This document shows, piece by piece, positions 18,040 through 25,636 of a stretch of 64,000 nt of DNA. Where the stretch lies: positions 1,798,001 through 1,862,000 of the forward strand of contig SMLU01000001.1 in NCBI GenBank assembly GCA_007859745.1, read 5' to 3'. A model generated the notes under the pieces. That model was not told where the DNA came from, did not search any database, and worked only from the letters and a program-made list of their open reading frames with translations. The DNA comes from Phycisphaerae bacterium RAS1. Lineage in GTDB: Bacteria > Planctomycetota > Phycisphaerae > UBA1845 > Fen-1342. How positions within the stretch are numbered: the first letter of the stretch is position 1; each line of letters starts with the position of its first letter. Position numbers and translations under genes: made by a program.

Positions 18040-18752
18040 TTGATCGGCCATCGGGCTCAGTGACGGTGTTGCCACACAAATGGCGTGTATGGGTAATATC
18101 GAGCGTCGCGTACATTGCGGCCATCATGACCGCAACTTGTCTGACCAGCGCGCTGTTTTGGGCTGACCCGCTCTTGCGAAACGGGCCGGATCACTTCGGC
18201 GCCCGCGCGCTTAGGTTTATTTGGTGCCCACGGACGGGCGAGACGATCCGTTCGTTGATTGCCTGCGTCACGTTTTGGGTGCTACCGGCCCTGGTTGCTG
18301 TTGCGATCTGTGCGTATTCCACCAGAAAACAATCGTCGGCTCGCTTGTCGATCCACATGGTGGTGCTCAGGAAACTGTGGATACCCAGCGCTGCTGGTAT
18401 CGCGGGCGGATTTGTCACTTGCCTACTTTCGGTAATCGGTCATGGCAGCGACATCGACCTTGTAATGACGCCGGGACGCGCGCTCATTGTATGGTTTGAT
18501 GTGTTTCAACCACTCGACCGGTGGTCCGGGGTGCGAGGCGTAAGCACGATTCTTACACTACTGTGTGGATGGTCGCCGATGGTCTTAGGCGCGATTGCCA
18601 CGTTTTGGTTTTGTATGTACCGAGCGGGCAGCAAGGACCGGCGGACAACAGACTGCGAGCGCTGCGGATACGATCTCACCGGACTTCCCAGTCGGCGCTG
18701 CCCAGAATGTGGGTGGGTGCCGCACGAGTCTTCGCGCCACACGACGCAATGA
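18027..18752 (+). CDS. Putative immunity protein, multi-TM with zinc ribbon (cassette A3)
   Basis: 241 residues from ATG 18027, overlapping the end of A3 by 13 nt. About five hydrophobic segments (VISSVAYIAAIMTATCL, LIACVTFWVLPALVAVAIC, IPSAAGIAGGFVTCLLSVIG, VLGAIATFWFCMY and others) precede C-E-R-C-G-Y-D-L-T-G-L...C-P-E-C-G-W. It is the largest of the five ribbon proteins in the locus. Its stop overlaps an ATG (ATGA at 18749) that opens cassette A4. Confidence 0.6.
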   Translation: MSGLVDRPSGSVTVLPHKWRVWVISSVAYIAAIMTATCLTSALFWADPLLRNGPDHFGARALRFIWCPRTGETIRSLIACVTFWVLPALVAVAICAYSTRKQSSARLSIHMVVLRKLWIPSAAGIAGGFVTCLLSVIGHGSDIDLVMTPGRALIVWFDVFQPLDRWSGVRGVSTILTLLCGWSPMVLGAIATFWFCMYRAGSKDRRTTDCERCGYDLTGLPSRRCPECGWVPHESSRHTTQ

Positions 18753-20737
18753 TTCGACGTAGGTGCGGTCCCGATCGTTTTGTAAGCTTCCGCCGCGGCG
18801 AGGTCTACGCCTACGACCAGCGGCACCGGCTGCGCGGCATGCAGCGCGGCACGCTGGACGGCGACATCGACGACCCCGGCGTCGGCATCGCCGACCCGAT
18901 CGACGACGCCGAGATGCCCGCCGTGCAGAACTGGCCGATGGGCGATTCGCAGGCCTCGCCGCCGGTGGAGCCGGGGCTGGACCGGCGCGGGAACTGGGCC
19001 GGGTTCGAGTATGAGACCGGCACGGCCGCCGCGTCGCAGAGCCGCACGGCCAACGCGGCCAATGAGTACGAGAGCGTCTACACGACGATCGGCGGCCTGA
19101 TCGTCGGCCAACTCCTGGAACACGACGCGGCCGGCAACCTGGTCGAGATCGCGCTGGTGGGCGATCTGAACTGCGACGGCGAGGTCAACATCAATGACAT
19201 CGGCGCCTTCAGCCTGGCCCTCTCCGACCCGCCCGCCTACGCCGCGGCCTATCCCGATTGCAACATCGACCTCGGCGACATCAACGCCGACGCCTCCGTC
19301 AACGTCGGCGACATCAACGCCTTCACCGCCCTGCTTTCGGCCGGCCACCCGGCCGCCGCCCGGCGGTATACTTATGACGAGGAGAACCGCCTGACGGCGG
19401 TGACGGAGTGGGACGAAACGCCGCTGCTGGAAATCGCGTACGACGCATTGGGACGCCGCGTGTTGACGAAGGACCATCTTGCAGGTTGTGGTATTGGCTT
19501 CCAGCCCGTTCAGACGCGGCAGGTCTACGCCGGCATCGAGGTTCTGGAAGAGCACGCCTGCTGCGACGGCGAAGATTCAGGCGGATTGCCGGATTGTGCG
19601 ACCGGCTGGGCCTTGGCGCGCGAGTTCCTCTGGGGCGAGCGCTTCCCCGAGCCGCTGGCGATGATCGACTTCACCGACGCCGGCGACGTGCCCGCGGCCG
19701 GCACGACCGGCGGCGGGCCGGAGACGCAGCACTTTGTGCATGACGCGCTCGGCTCGGTCATCGGCCTGCTCGACGCCGGCGACCCGGATGCGACGCCGAC
19801 GCCGGTACCGCCGAAGATGGTGGAGCGATACGAGTACGACCCCTACGGTCGGACGTACGTGGAAGCCTGGGACGCCGGCACGAGTGAGTGGGTGCGCCTC
19901 TCGCCGCAAGGCGACACCACGGCCGCGGCCTCGCGCTTCGGCAACCCGTTTGCCTGGACCGGCCAGCGCTACGACCCCGGCGTCGGCATGTATCACTTCC
20001 TCTTCCGGAGTTACTTGCCGGAGCTGGGGAGGTGGATGCAGCGGGATCCGGTTGAGTACTCAGAGGGGCCGAATATGCTCGAATATGTGCGATCGATGCC
20101 GACGGGCTTTGGAGACCCGTTCGGCTTGTGGCCGCGCCGACTGCCGCGTGGGGTTCCTCCGCCGACGCCCGGGCCGGGACAGCCGCCGCATATCCCGTGT
20201 CGCGCTGACCCTGGGAGGTGTACACCTGAACAGCACAAAGCTCTCCAAGACAATGTGAACAGCGCGTGCAAGCCGAATTATGGCGGCGGCGGCTTTGGAT
20301 GTAGTCCACCCGGCGCCTTCGTTCCAATTGGGGCCTATTGTCAGAGCACAAAGAGCAACATACTGCGTGCGTCAAAATGCGCGCAGGCCCGTGAGACCAT
20401 CAATAACGCCTGTTATGGTGGCGGGGACGATGGTCACAAGGAGCAGGCAGCGAACGCGCGACGTGCGGCGTCAAATTGTGCCGACCAGTATTTTCGGCAT
20501 TGTGGCCGCCGCCGACATGCGCCGAAACCGAACCCGTCCCCGGTACCGCCGCCTTACTCGGTTCCAGTTGGTGACTCCCTCTGGGAGCAGTATTCCAACG
20601 CCGTTAAACGTAAGTTGGACTCGGAATGGGGCTGGTGGGGCTGCGGTTTCGCACCGTCTCCAGTGTTCGTGCTCCCCGGCGGAGTTCCATCGCCGGCTCC
20701 TGTGCCTCTTCCAGTAGGTATTCCCGCGTTTCCTTAG
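18749..20737 (+). CDS. RHS/YD-repeat cassette A4, Cys/Gly-rich tip
   Basis: The ATG at 18749 overlaps the previous stop, giving a possible own start; RHS homology begins at about 18799 (EVYAYDQRHRL). The core includes the dockerin-like pair at 19157-19342 and an eroded copy of the GTGFQPV segment. The end is LGRWMQRDPVEY...GDPFGL. The tip, about 215 residues, is Pro-rich, then Cys-rich: HKALQDNVNSAC, CAQARETINNACYGGGDDGH and ANARRAASNC. This C...IN..C-[YF]-GGGD..H pattern recalls a domain seen at the ends of other RHS proteins, but I cannot name it safely. Confidence 0.7.
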   Translation: MIRRRCGPDRFVSFRRGEVYAYDQRHRLRGMQRGTLDGDIDDPGVGIADPIDDAEMPAVQNWPMGDSQASPPVEPGLDRRGNWAGFEYETGTAAASQSRTANAANEYESVYTTIGGLIVGQLLEHDAAGNLVEIALVGDLNCDGEVNINDIGAFSLALSDPPAYAAAYPDCNIDLGDINADASVNVGDINAFTALLSAGHPAAARRYTYDEENRLTAVTEWDETPLLEIAYDALGRRVLTKDHLAGCGIGFQPVQTRQVYAGIEVLEEHACCDGEDSGGLPDCATGWALAREFLWGERFPEPLAMIDFTDAGDVPAAGTTGGGPETQHFVHDALGSVIGLLDAGDPDATPTPVPPKMVERYEYDPYGRTYVEAWDAGTSEWVRLSPQGDTTAAASRFGNPFAWTGQRYDPGVGMYHFLFRSYLPELGRWMQRDPVEYSEGPNMLEYVRSMPTGFGDPFGLWPRRLPRGVPPPTPGPGQPPHIPCRADPGRCTPEQHKALQDNVNSACKPNYGGGGFGCSPPGAFVPIGAYCQSTKSNILRASKCAQARETINNACYGGGDDGHKEQAANARRAASNCADQYFRHCGRRRHAPKPNPSPVPPPYSVPVGDSLWEQYSNAVKRKLDSEWGWWGCGFAPSPVFVLPGGVPSPAPVPLPVGIPAFP

Positions 20738-20767
20738 CTTAGCTAGCGCCCCGAGTCCAGTGGAAGT

Positions 20768-21268
20768 GTGCGAGGCTTGAACGTGACGAGCGGCGATCTG
20801 GTGGCATTCGTCGAGTCCGCATTTGCAGGTCTAGCGGCGCCACGGCGAAGGGACGTCTTTCGTTATCGAGTGGACGAGCCCTGGCTCGCCGACTACTTCG
20901 CTGCGAGTTCAAATTGGCGTGCAATTAACGTCCAGCTATTTGGAGGCCACGTCGCCTTTGGTTCATTCACGGTAAGGGCTTTTCAATTCGTCCTCCCAGC
21001 GTATCTCGTTGGGGCGATCACGAATCGTGAGAAACTGGGAACTGGACTTGATGACCTGCTCTTCGGTGTGATACTGGATGTTGACGAACTGGATTTCAAG
21101 CTTGAGAGATTCGGAGCACTGTCCTACTGGCAACAACTGGCAGTACGCAGGTTCTTGGAGTTTGAGCGAGATAGTTCACGGCAAACGCTCGTGGATCGAC
21201 GTGTTCTCCGCGCATTGTCTTCCTACTGGGAGACATTCAATCCTCATCCGGTTAAGAGTGTGGTCTGA
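20768..21268 (+). CDS. Putative immunity protein, soluble, DUF6714-like (cassette A4)
   Basis: 166 residues from GTG 20768, 30 nt after the A4 stop. No signal or membrane segment. The layout (LVAFVESAFAGLAAPRR, a W at about residue 50, FVLPAYLVGAI, then YWQQLAVRRFLEFE and a closing SYW) resembles the small DUF6714-type proteins that appear next to toxin genes. Family assignment is by eye only. The A5 core copy begins 8 nt after its stop. Confidence 0.5.
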   Translation: MRGLNVTSGDLVAFVESAFAGLAAPRRRDVFRYRVDEPWLADYFAASSNWRAINVQLFGGHVAFGSFTVRAFQFVLPAYLVGAITNREKLGTGLDDLLFGVILDVDELDFKLERFGALSYWQQLAVRRFLEFERDSSRQTLVDRRVLRALSSYWETFNPHPVKSVV

Positions 21269-21390
21269 AATCGGCACACGACCTCGAGTATCGCTACGAC
21301 GCGGTCGGCAACCGGCTGCTGAAACGCGACAACCTGCGGACCGACCGCAGCGAGGTCTACGCCTACGACCAGCGGCACCGGCTGCGCTCG

Positions 21391-23283
21391 ATGCAGCGCG
21401 GCGAGCTCGACGGCGACATCGACGAGCCGGCGGAGGTGACCATCCCGACGCCGATCAATGACGGCGAGCTGGTGCAGTCGCAGACGTGGCCGCAGAGCGC
21501 CGGATTGGATCGCCGTGGGAACTGGGTCGGATTCGACTACGAGACGAAGAACGGAGCGGCGTCGCAGACGCGGACGCGCAACGGCGCCAACGAGTACGGC
21601 TACATCGACACCACGGTCGGCGAGATGTTCGTCCAGCAACTTCTGACGCACGACGCGGCCGGCAACCTGACGCGAATCGACCTCGTGGGCGATTTGAACT
21701 GTGATGGCGAGGTCAACTTGCTGGATGTGAACGCGTTCAGCCTGGCGCTGTCCGACTCGGAGGACTATGCCGCCGCGTATCCCGGCTGCAACAGCTTGCT
21801 GGGCGATGTGAACCGCGACGGCGTGCTGAACGTGAGCGACATCAACGCATTCAGCGCGCTGCTATCGGCTGGAAACACCGGACAAGCCCGGCGGTTCGGG
21901 TATGATGAAGAGAACCGGTTGGTGACGGTGCTGCAGACGGACGGCACGCCACTGCTGGAGATTGCGTACGACGCTCTGGGACGCCGCGTGTTGACGAAGG
22001 ACCATGTTGGCGGCTGTGGCACGGGTTTCCAACCCGTGAAGACGCGGCACGTCTACGCCGGCATCGAGGTTCTGGAAGAGCACGCCTGCTGCGACGGCGA
22101 AGAGGCCGGCGGGTTGCCGGATTGTGAATCCGAGGATTGGACGCTGGCGCGCGAGTTTCTGTGGGGCGACCGCTTCCCGGAGCCGCTGGTGATGATCGAT
22201 TTCACCGACGCGGGCGATGTTCCCGCGGCCGGCACGACCGGCGGCGGGGCTGAGACGCTGCACTTTGTGCGTGACTCGCTCGGCTCGGTCATCGGCCTGC
22301 TCGACGCGGGTGACCCGGAAGCGACGCCGACGCCGATTCCGCCGAAGATGGTCGAGCGGTATGAGTACGATCCGTACGGGCGGACGTACGTCGAGGCCTG
22401 GGATCAGTCGCTCAACAGCGGCGCTGGGGATTGGGTCCGCCTGACGCCAGTGAGCGGCGCAACTGCCGCCGCCTCGCGCTTAGGCAATCCTTTTGCCTGG
22501 ACTGGGCAGCGATACGATGCGGGCGTGGGCATGTATCACTTCCTGTTCCGGTCGTACTCGCCAGAACTGGGGAGGTGGATGCAGCGCGATCCGCTGGGGT
22601 ATGTCGGCGCTGACAATCTCTTTCAATACGTACTGTCTTCACCGCTGACGTGGCTCGACCCATTGGGTCTGTGTGAAGAGGGCAGCGGTCCGGCTCCGGC
22701 GCCCCCCGCGGACGTTCCGATTCTGCCGCTCGTACCGAAGAAGTGCCTGCACCACCTAAAGGAGATTTTGGGACTCGCGAACAACCTAAGGGACGAGATC
22801 AGGAACTACAACCCGGAAGCAGATCCAGGCGGAAAGTCCTTCGACAAGTCGGGAAGAAAAACAAGACCCGGCGGTCATGGTCAGAAATACCGAGACAAGC
22901 AGAACCGCCTTCGGAACAAGATCGATGAGTACGACCGTGATTGTCGCCCAGGCGGAGCGCCGCCGCTCCCAAAGGAAGTCACGGACGTCGTCGACATGCC
23001 CATCCCGCAGGCCCAACCCACTGGCGGCCCCGCGCCCGCACGTCAACCCGGCGCGCCACCGGCACCCGCGGCACCTCAGCAACCGAAACCGGAACAGCCG
23101 GCCATCGACCCAGTCGCTCCGCCGAAGCCGGGCGCCGTTCCGGCGGCGGCAGGCGGAGGGTCTATCCTCGGGACAATCTTCGAATTCGGCGCTGGGCTTT
23201 CGCGTGTGCCCATTTCACTCATGCCGATCTTCATTGTGGATGTCGAGAGCGACCTCAATAAACCAAAGATTCACTACGACTAA
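21391..23283 (+). CDS. RHS/YD-repeat cassette A5, Pro-rich tip
   Basis: RHS homology starts at 21277 (HDLEYRYDAVGNRLLKRD), the longest core overlap with A1 in this cluster; the first in-frame ATG is at 21391. The dockerin-like pair at 21685-21870 is more diverged (GDLNCDGEVNLLDVNAF, GDVNRDGVLNVSDINAF). The core end is LGRWMQRDPLGY...LDPLGL. The tip, about 205 residues, has a basic helical part (KKCLHHLKEILGLANNLRDEI, GRKTRPGGHGQKYRDKQNRL) followed by a long Pro/Ala linker and a C-terminal hydrophobic segment. The GRKTRPGGHGQKY...R...R part could be a nuclease-like basic motif, but this is speculative. Confidence 0.7.
   Translation: MQRGELDGDIDEPAEVTIPTPINDGELVQSQTWPQSAGLDRRGNWVGFDYETKNGAASQTRTRNGANEYGYIDTTVGEMFVQQLLTHDAAGNLTRIDLVGDLNCDGEVNLLDVNAFSLALSDSEDYAAAYPGCNSLLGDVNRDGVLNVSDINAFSALLSAGNTGQARRFGYDEENRLVTVLQTDGTPLLEIAYDALGRRVLTKDHVGGCGTGFQPVKTRHVYAGIEVLEEHACCDGEEAGGLPDCESEDWTLAREFLWGDRFPEPLVMIDFTDAGDVPAAGTTGGGAETLHFVRDSLGSVIGLLDAGDPEATPTPIPPKMVERYEYDPYGRTYVEAWDQSLNSGAGDWVRLTPVSGATAAASRLGNPFAWTGQRYDAGVGMYHFLFRSYSPELGRWMQRDPLGYVGADNLFQYVLSSPLTWLDPLGLCEEGSGPAPAPPADVPILPLVPKKCLHHLKEILGLANNLRDEIRNYNPEADPGGKSFDKSGRKTRPGGHGQKYRDKQNRLRNKIDEYDRDCRPGGAPPLPKEVTDVVDMPIPQAQPTGGPAPARQPGAPPAPAAPQQPKPEQPAIDPVAPPKPGAVPAAAGGGSILGTIFEFGAGLSRVPISLMPIFIVDVESDLNKPKIHYD
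22020..22038 (+). repeat. REP palindrome inside RHS coding sequence (A5)
   Basis: CACGGGTT-TCC-AACCCGTG, at the same codons as in A1 and A2. Confidence 0.75.
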
Positions 23284-23288
23284 CAATC

Positions 23289-23819
23289 ATGAGTGTGGAC
23301 CGTACTACTGAAGCTGAAACAGCGCTTGTTTCCCGGCTGCGGGCCCTCGAGTCCGAACACGGTTGCGAACGAACCCCGCAGCCGACAACACCCGAGGCAG
23401 TAGTCGAGCTCATTCATAACACAGCTCTCGATTACTGGCCGCACTCGGCACACCGATTGTTCCGCGGATTGCTCGCGGTCGTGCGTCAACAGCCGCCCGC
23501 CGATCGGTGGTGGAGCGAGATGGATACTGCGCTGCTCATTCTGAACGTCTCGAACGAAATCTCGCCCGGGGTCGACGAGCGTTGGGCTGCTGAGTACGGA
23601 GAAGCGTCGGCCAATCGTTGGAAAGAAGATCGGCGGCTTTCGTCGGAATTCTGGAACCAGGAGGTTTCCACGTGGCGTATTGAAGACGTGCATGCTGTGC
23701 TAACCTGGCTCAAGGCAATTGAGGGACTTGAGTTCGTCCGGACGAGCGGCTCCAGTGACTACTCTTCCGCGCTTCGTTACTGGACAGAGTTGTCGAAGCG
23801 TCGCCAACAAAAGGCATGA
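23289..23819 (+). CDS. Putative immunity protein, soluble (cassette A5)
   Basis: 176 residues from ATG 23289, 5 nt after the A5 stop. No signal peptide. Acidic, Trp-rich and apparently all-helical (ALVSRLRALESEHG, HSAHRLFRGLLAVVR, RWAAEYGEASANRW, VHAVLTWLKAIEGLEFV). No family recognised. Immunity role from position only. The A6 core copy begins about 23 nt after its stop. Confidence 0.5.
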   Translation: MSVDRTTEAETALVSRLRALESEHGCERTPQPTTPEAVVELIHNTALDYWPHSAHRLFRGLLAVVRQQPPADRWWSEMDTALLILNVSNEISPGVDERWAAEYGEASANRWKEDRRLSSEFWNQEVSTWRIEDVHAVLTWLKAIEGLEFVRTSGSSDYSSALRYWTELSKRRQQKA

Positions 23820-23841
23820 TATCCGATTGTGCAGGAACTCG

Positions 23842-24807
23842 CTTGAGTACGACGCTTTGGGACGCCGCGTGAGCACGCACGACCATACCGGCGCATCCGA
23901 CGCCTGTGGCTGGGGGAGCATCGGCGTCTCGCCGGTGAAACTCCGGCACATCTACGCCGGCATCGAGACGCTGGAGGAATACGTTTGCTGCGGCGAGGCG
24001 TATCCCGACTGCGAATCCGAGGATTGGACGCTGGCGCGCGAGTTCCTGTGGGGCGAGCGCTTCCCCGAGCCGCTGGCGATGATCGACTTCACCGACGCCG
24101 GCGACGTGCCGGCCGTCGGCACCACCGGCGGCGGAGCCGAGACGCTGCACTTCGTGCATGACGCGCTCGGCTCGGTCATCGGCCTGCTCGACGCCGGCGA
24201 CCCGGAAGCTACGCCCACACCAATTCCGCCGAAGATGGTCGAGCGGTATGAGTACGATCCGTACGGGCGGACGTACGTGGAAGCGTGGGACGCCGGGACG
24301 AGTGAGTGGGTGCGTTTATCGCCGCAAGGCGAAGCCACTGCTGCCGGTTCGCGTTTCGGCAACCCATTCGCCTGGACCGGTCAGCGATACGACGCCGGCG
24401 TCGGGATGTATTACTTCCTGTTCCGGAGCTACTCGCCGGAATTGGGGAGATGGATGCAGCGAGATCCGATCGCGTATGTGGACGGGCTGAATCTGCACGA
24501 ATACGTTCGCTCGGCGCCAACAACGGCAGTTGATCCGACAGGGAATCAGTCGCGGCGTGACTGGTTTGCGGACCGGCCGACGCGACCGGCGCAGCACGCC
24601 CCGGCCACACCGGCGTCCCAGCCCAATTCGCGGGTCGGAGTGATAGATTGGGGTGGAATAGACCCGGGGACTCTGCCGGGCGGGACGACGGCCGAAGAGG
24701 CCTGGAGGAAAGTGCGAGAGTCGAAGTCCAAAGGTAACTGCTACCGCTATGCGTGCAATGACCCGCTGTCGGACGATGAGATCAAGGACGGCGGCCTGGA
24801 TGAGTAG
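23842..24807 (+). CDS. RHS/YD-repeat cassette A6, short tip ending at the IS5-like insertion
   Basis: Homology starts at LEYDALGRRVSTHDH (about 23842), with no own start. The core follows A3 (same GASDACGWGSIGVSP variant) to LGRWMQRDPIAY...VDPTG. The tip is only about 80 residues and contains KGNCYRYACNDP close to its end. The TAG stop at 24805-24807 is the insertion point of the IS. Removing the IS and one TA restores a TAG at the same place, so the short tip may predate the insertion unless the insertion was accompanied by a deletion. N-C-Y-x-Y-A-x-N is a motif of some small RHS-tip domains of unknown function. Confidence 0.65.
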   Translation, partial: LEYDALGRRVSTHDHTGASDACGWGSIGVSPVKLRHIYAGIETLEEYVCCGEAYPDCESEDWTLAREFLWGERFPEPLAMIDFTDAGDVPAVGTTGGGAETLHFVHDALGSVIGLLDAGDPEATPTPIPPKMVERYEYDPYGRTYVEAWDAGTSEWVRLSPQGEATAAGSRFGNPFAWTGQRYDAGVGMYYFLFRSYSPELGRWMQRDPIAYVDGLNLHEYVRSAPTTAVDPTGNQSRRDWFADRPTRPAQHAPATPASQPNSRVGVIDWGGIDPGTLPGGTTAEEAWRKVRESKSKGNCYRYACNDPLSDDEIKDGGLDE

Positions 24808-25636
24808 AAGCTATCCCTAAACCTGTCGAATCAACAGAATGGTGCATGCCAGGTGCAGAAAGCCGCGGAACAACTTGGTGGACTTTTCCCAGCGGATGCA
24901 CAAGCGGCGGAAGTGTTGAATCCAGGCAATGGTGCGCTCCACGGTCCAGCGACGCTTGTATCTTCGCAGCGGCCGGCCATCCTGTGTGATGTTGACGCGG
25001 TTGGAGCGATGCGGCGCGATCAGCTCCGTCCCGCGCTGCGCCAGCTCTGCCGCCAGCCCGTCGTCGTCGTACGCTTTGTCGCCGATCACCCGCTCGGGCA
25101 CGCCGCTGGTCAGCATGAAGTCGAACAGCCGCTGCACCAGTCGGCTCTCGTGCGGCGTGGCCGACATCGTGTCGATCGACACCGGCAACCCCTGGGCATC
25201 CACCAGAATCATGATTTTCACCCCTTTTCCGGCCTTCGTGAGCCCCACGCCGTCGCCGCCGCCCTTGGCTTTCGAGAACATGCCGTCCATGAAACACTCG
25301 TACAGCCGGAAGCCGTCGCGCTCCTCGACCACGCGGCCGGCCTCGCGCAGCACGCGTTCAAAGACGCCGTCCCGCACCCAGCGCTGAAAGTGCCGATGCA
25401 CGGCGCTCTTGGCCCCGAACGCCCGAGGCAAGTCCTTCCACTTGGCCCCGTTGTCCAGAATCCAGAAGATGCCGCGCAGCACCCTGGCCTTGTCCAACGC
25501 AGGCCGACCGCCCTTGGCACTGATCGGCGGATCGGGAATCCGTTCCAACAGCCAACTACACACATCATCCGTGAGCGTCAACATGTTGTGTATTATACAT
25601 CTGAATGCCACAATATGCCAGTTTAGGGATAGGTTC
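24807..25636 (+). mobile_element. IS5-family-like insertion sequence
   Basis: About 830 bp. The ends carry a perfect 12-bp inverted repeat, CTATCCCTAAAC at 24811-24822 and its complement at 25621-25632, which extends outward with mismatches. A TA is repeated immediately outside both ends (24805-24806 and 25637-25638), consistent with the 2-bp TA target duplication of IS427/IS1031-type elements. It encodes one transposase on the minus strand and lies exactly between cassette A6 and RHS module B1. Its right end supplies an in-frame ATG (25605) to B1. Confidence 0.8.
24817..25584 (-). CDS. IS5-family DDE transposase
   Basis: 255 residues from ATG 25584 (MLTLTDDVCSWLLERIPD). The N-terminal DUF4096-like region (LRGIFWILDNGAKWKDLPRAFG, HRHFQRW) is followed by a DDE_Tnp_1-type catalytic domain: first D near LYECFMDGMFSKAKGG, second D in VIGDKAYDDDGL, E in RRWTVERTIAWIQHFRRL. 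The length fits an intact single-ORF IS427-group transposase and no frameshift is seen, so the element may still be active. An upstream ATG exists, but the conserved domain starts at 25584. Confidence 0.9.
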   Translation of the reverse strand: MLTLTDDVCSWLLERIPDPPISAKGGRPALDKARVLRGIFWILDNGAKWKDLPRAFGAKSAVHRHFQRWVRDGVFERVLREAGRVVEERDGFRLYECFMDGMFSKAKGGGDGVGLTKAGKGVKIMILVDAQGLPVSIDTMSATPHESRLVQRLFDFMLTSGVPERVIGDKAYDDDGLAAELAQRGTELIAPHRSNRVNITQDGRPLRRYKRRWTVERTIAWIQHFRRLCIRWEKSTKLFRGFLHLACTILLIRQV

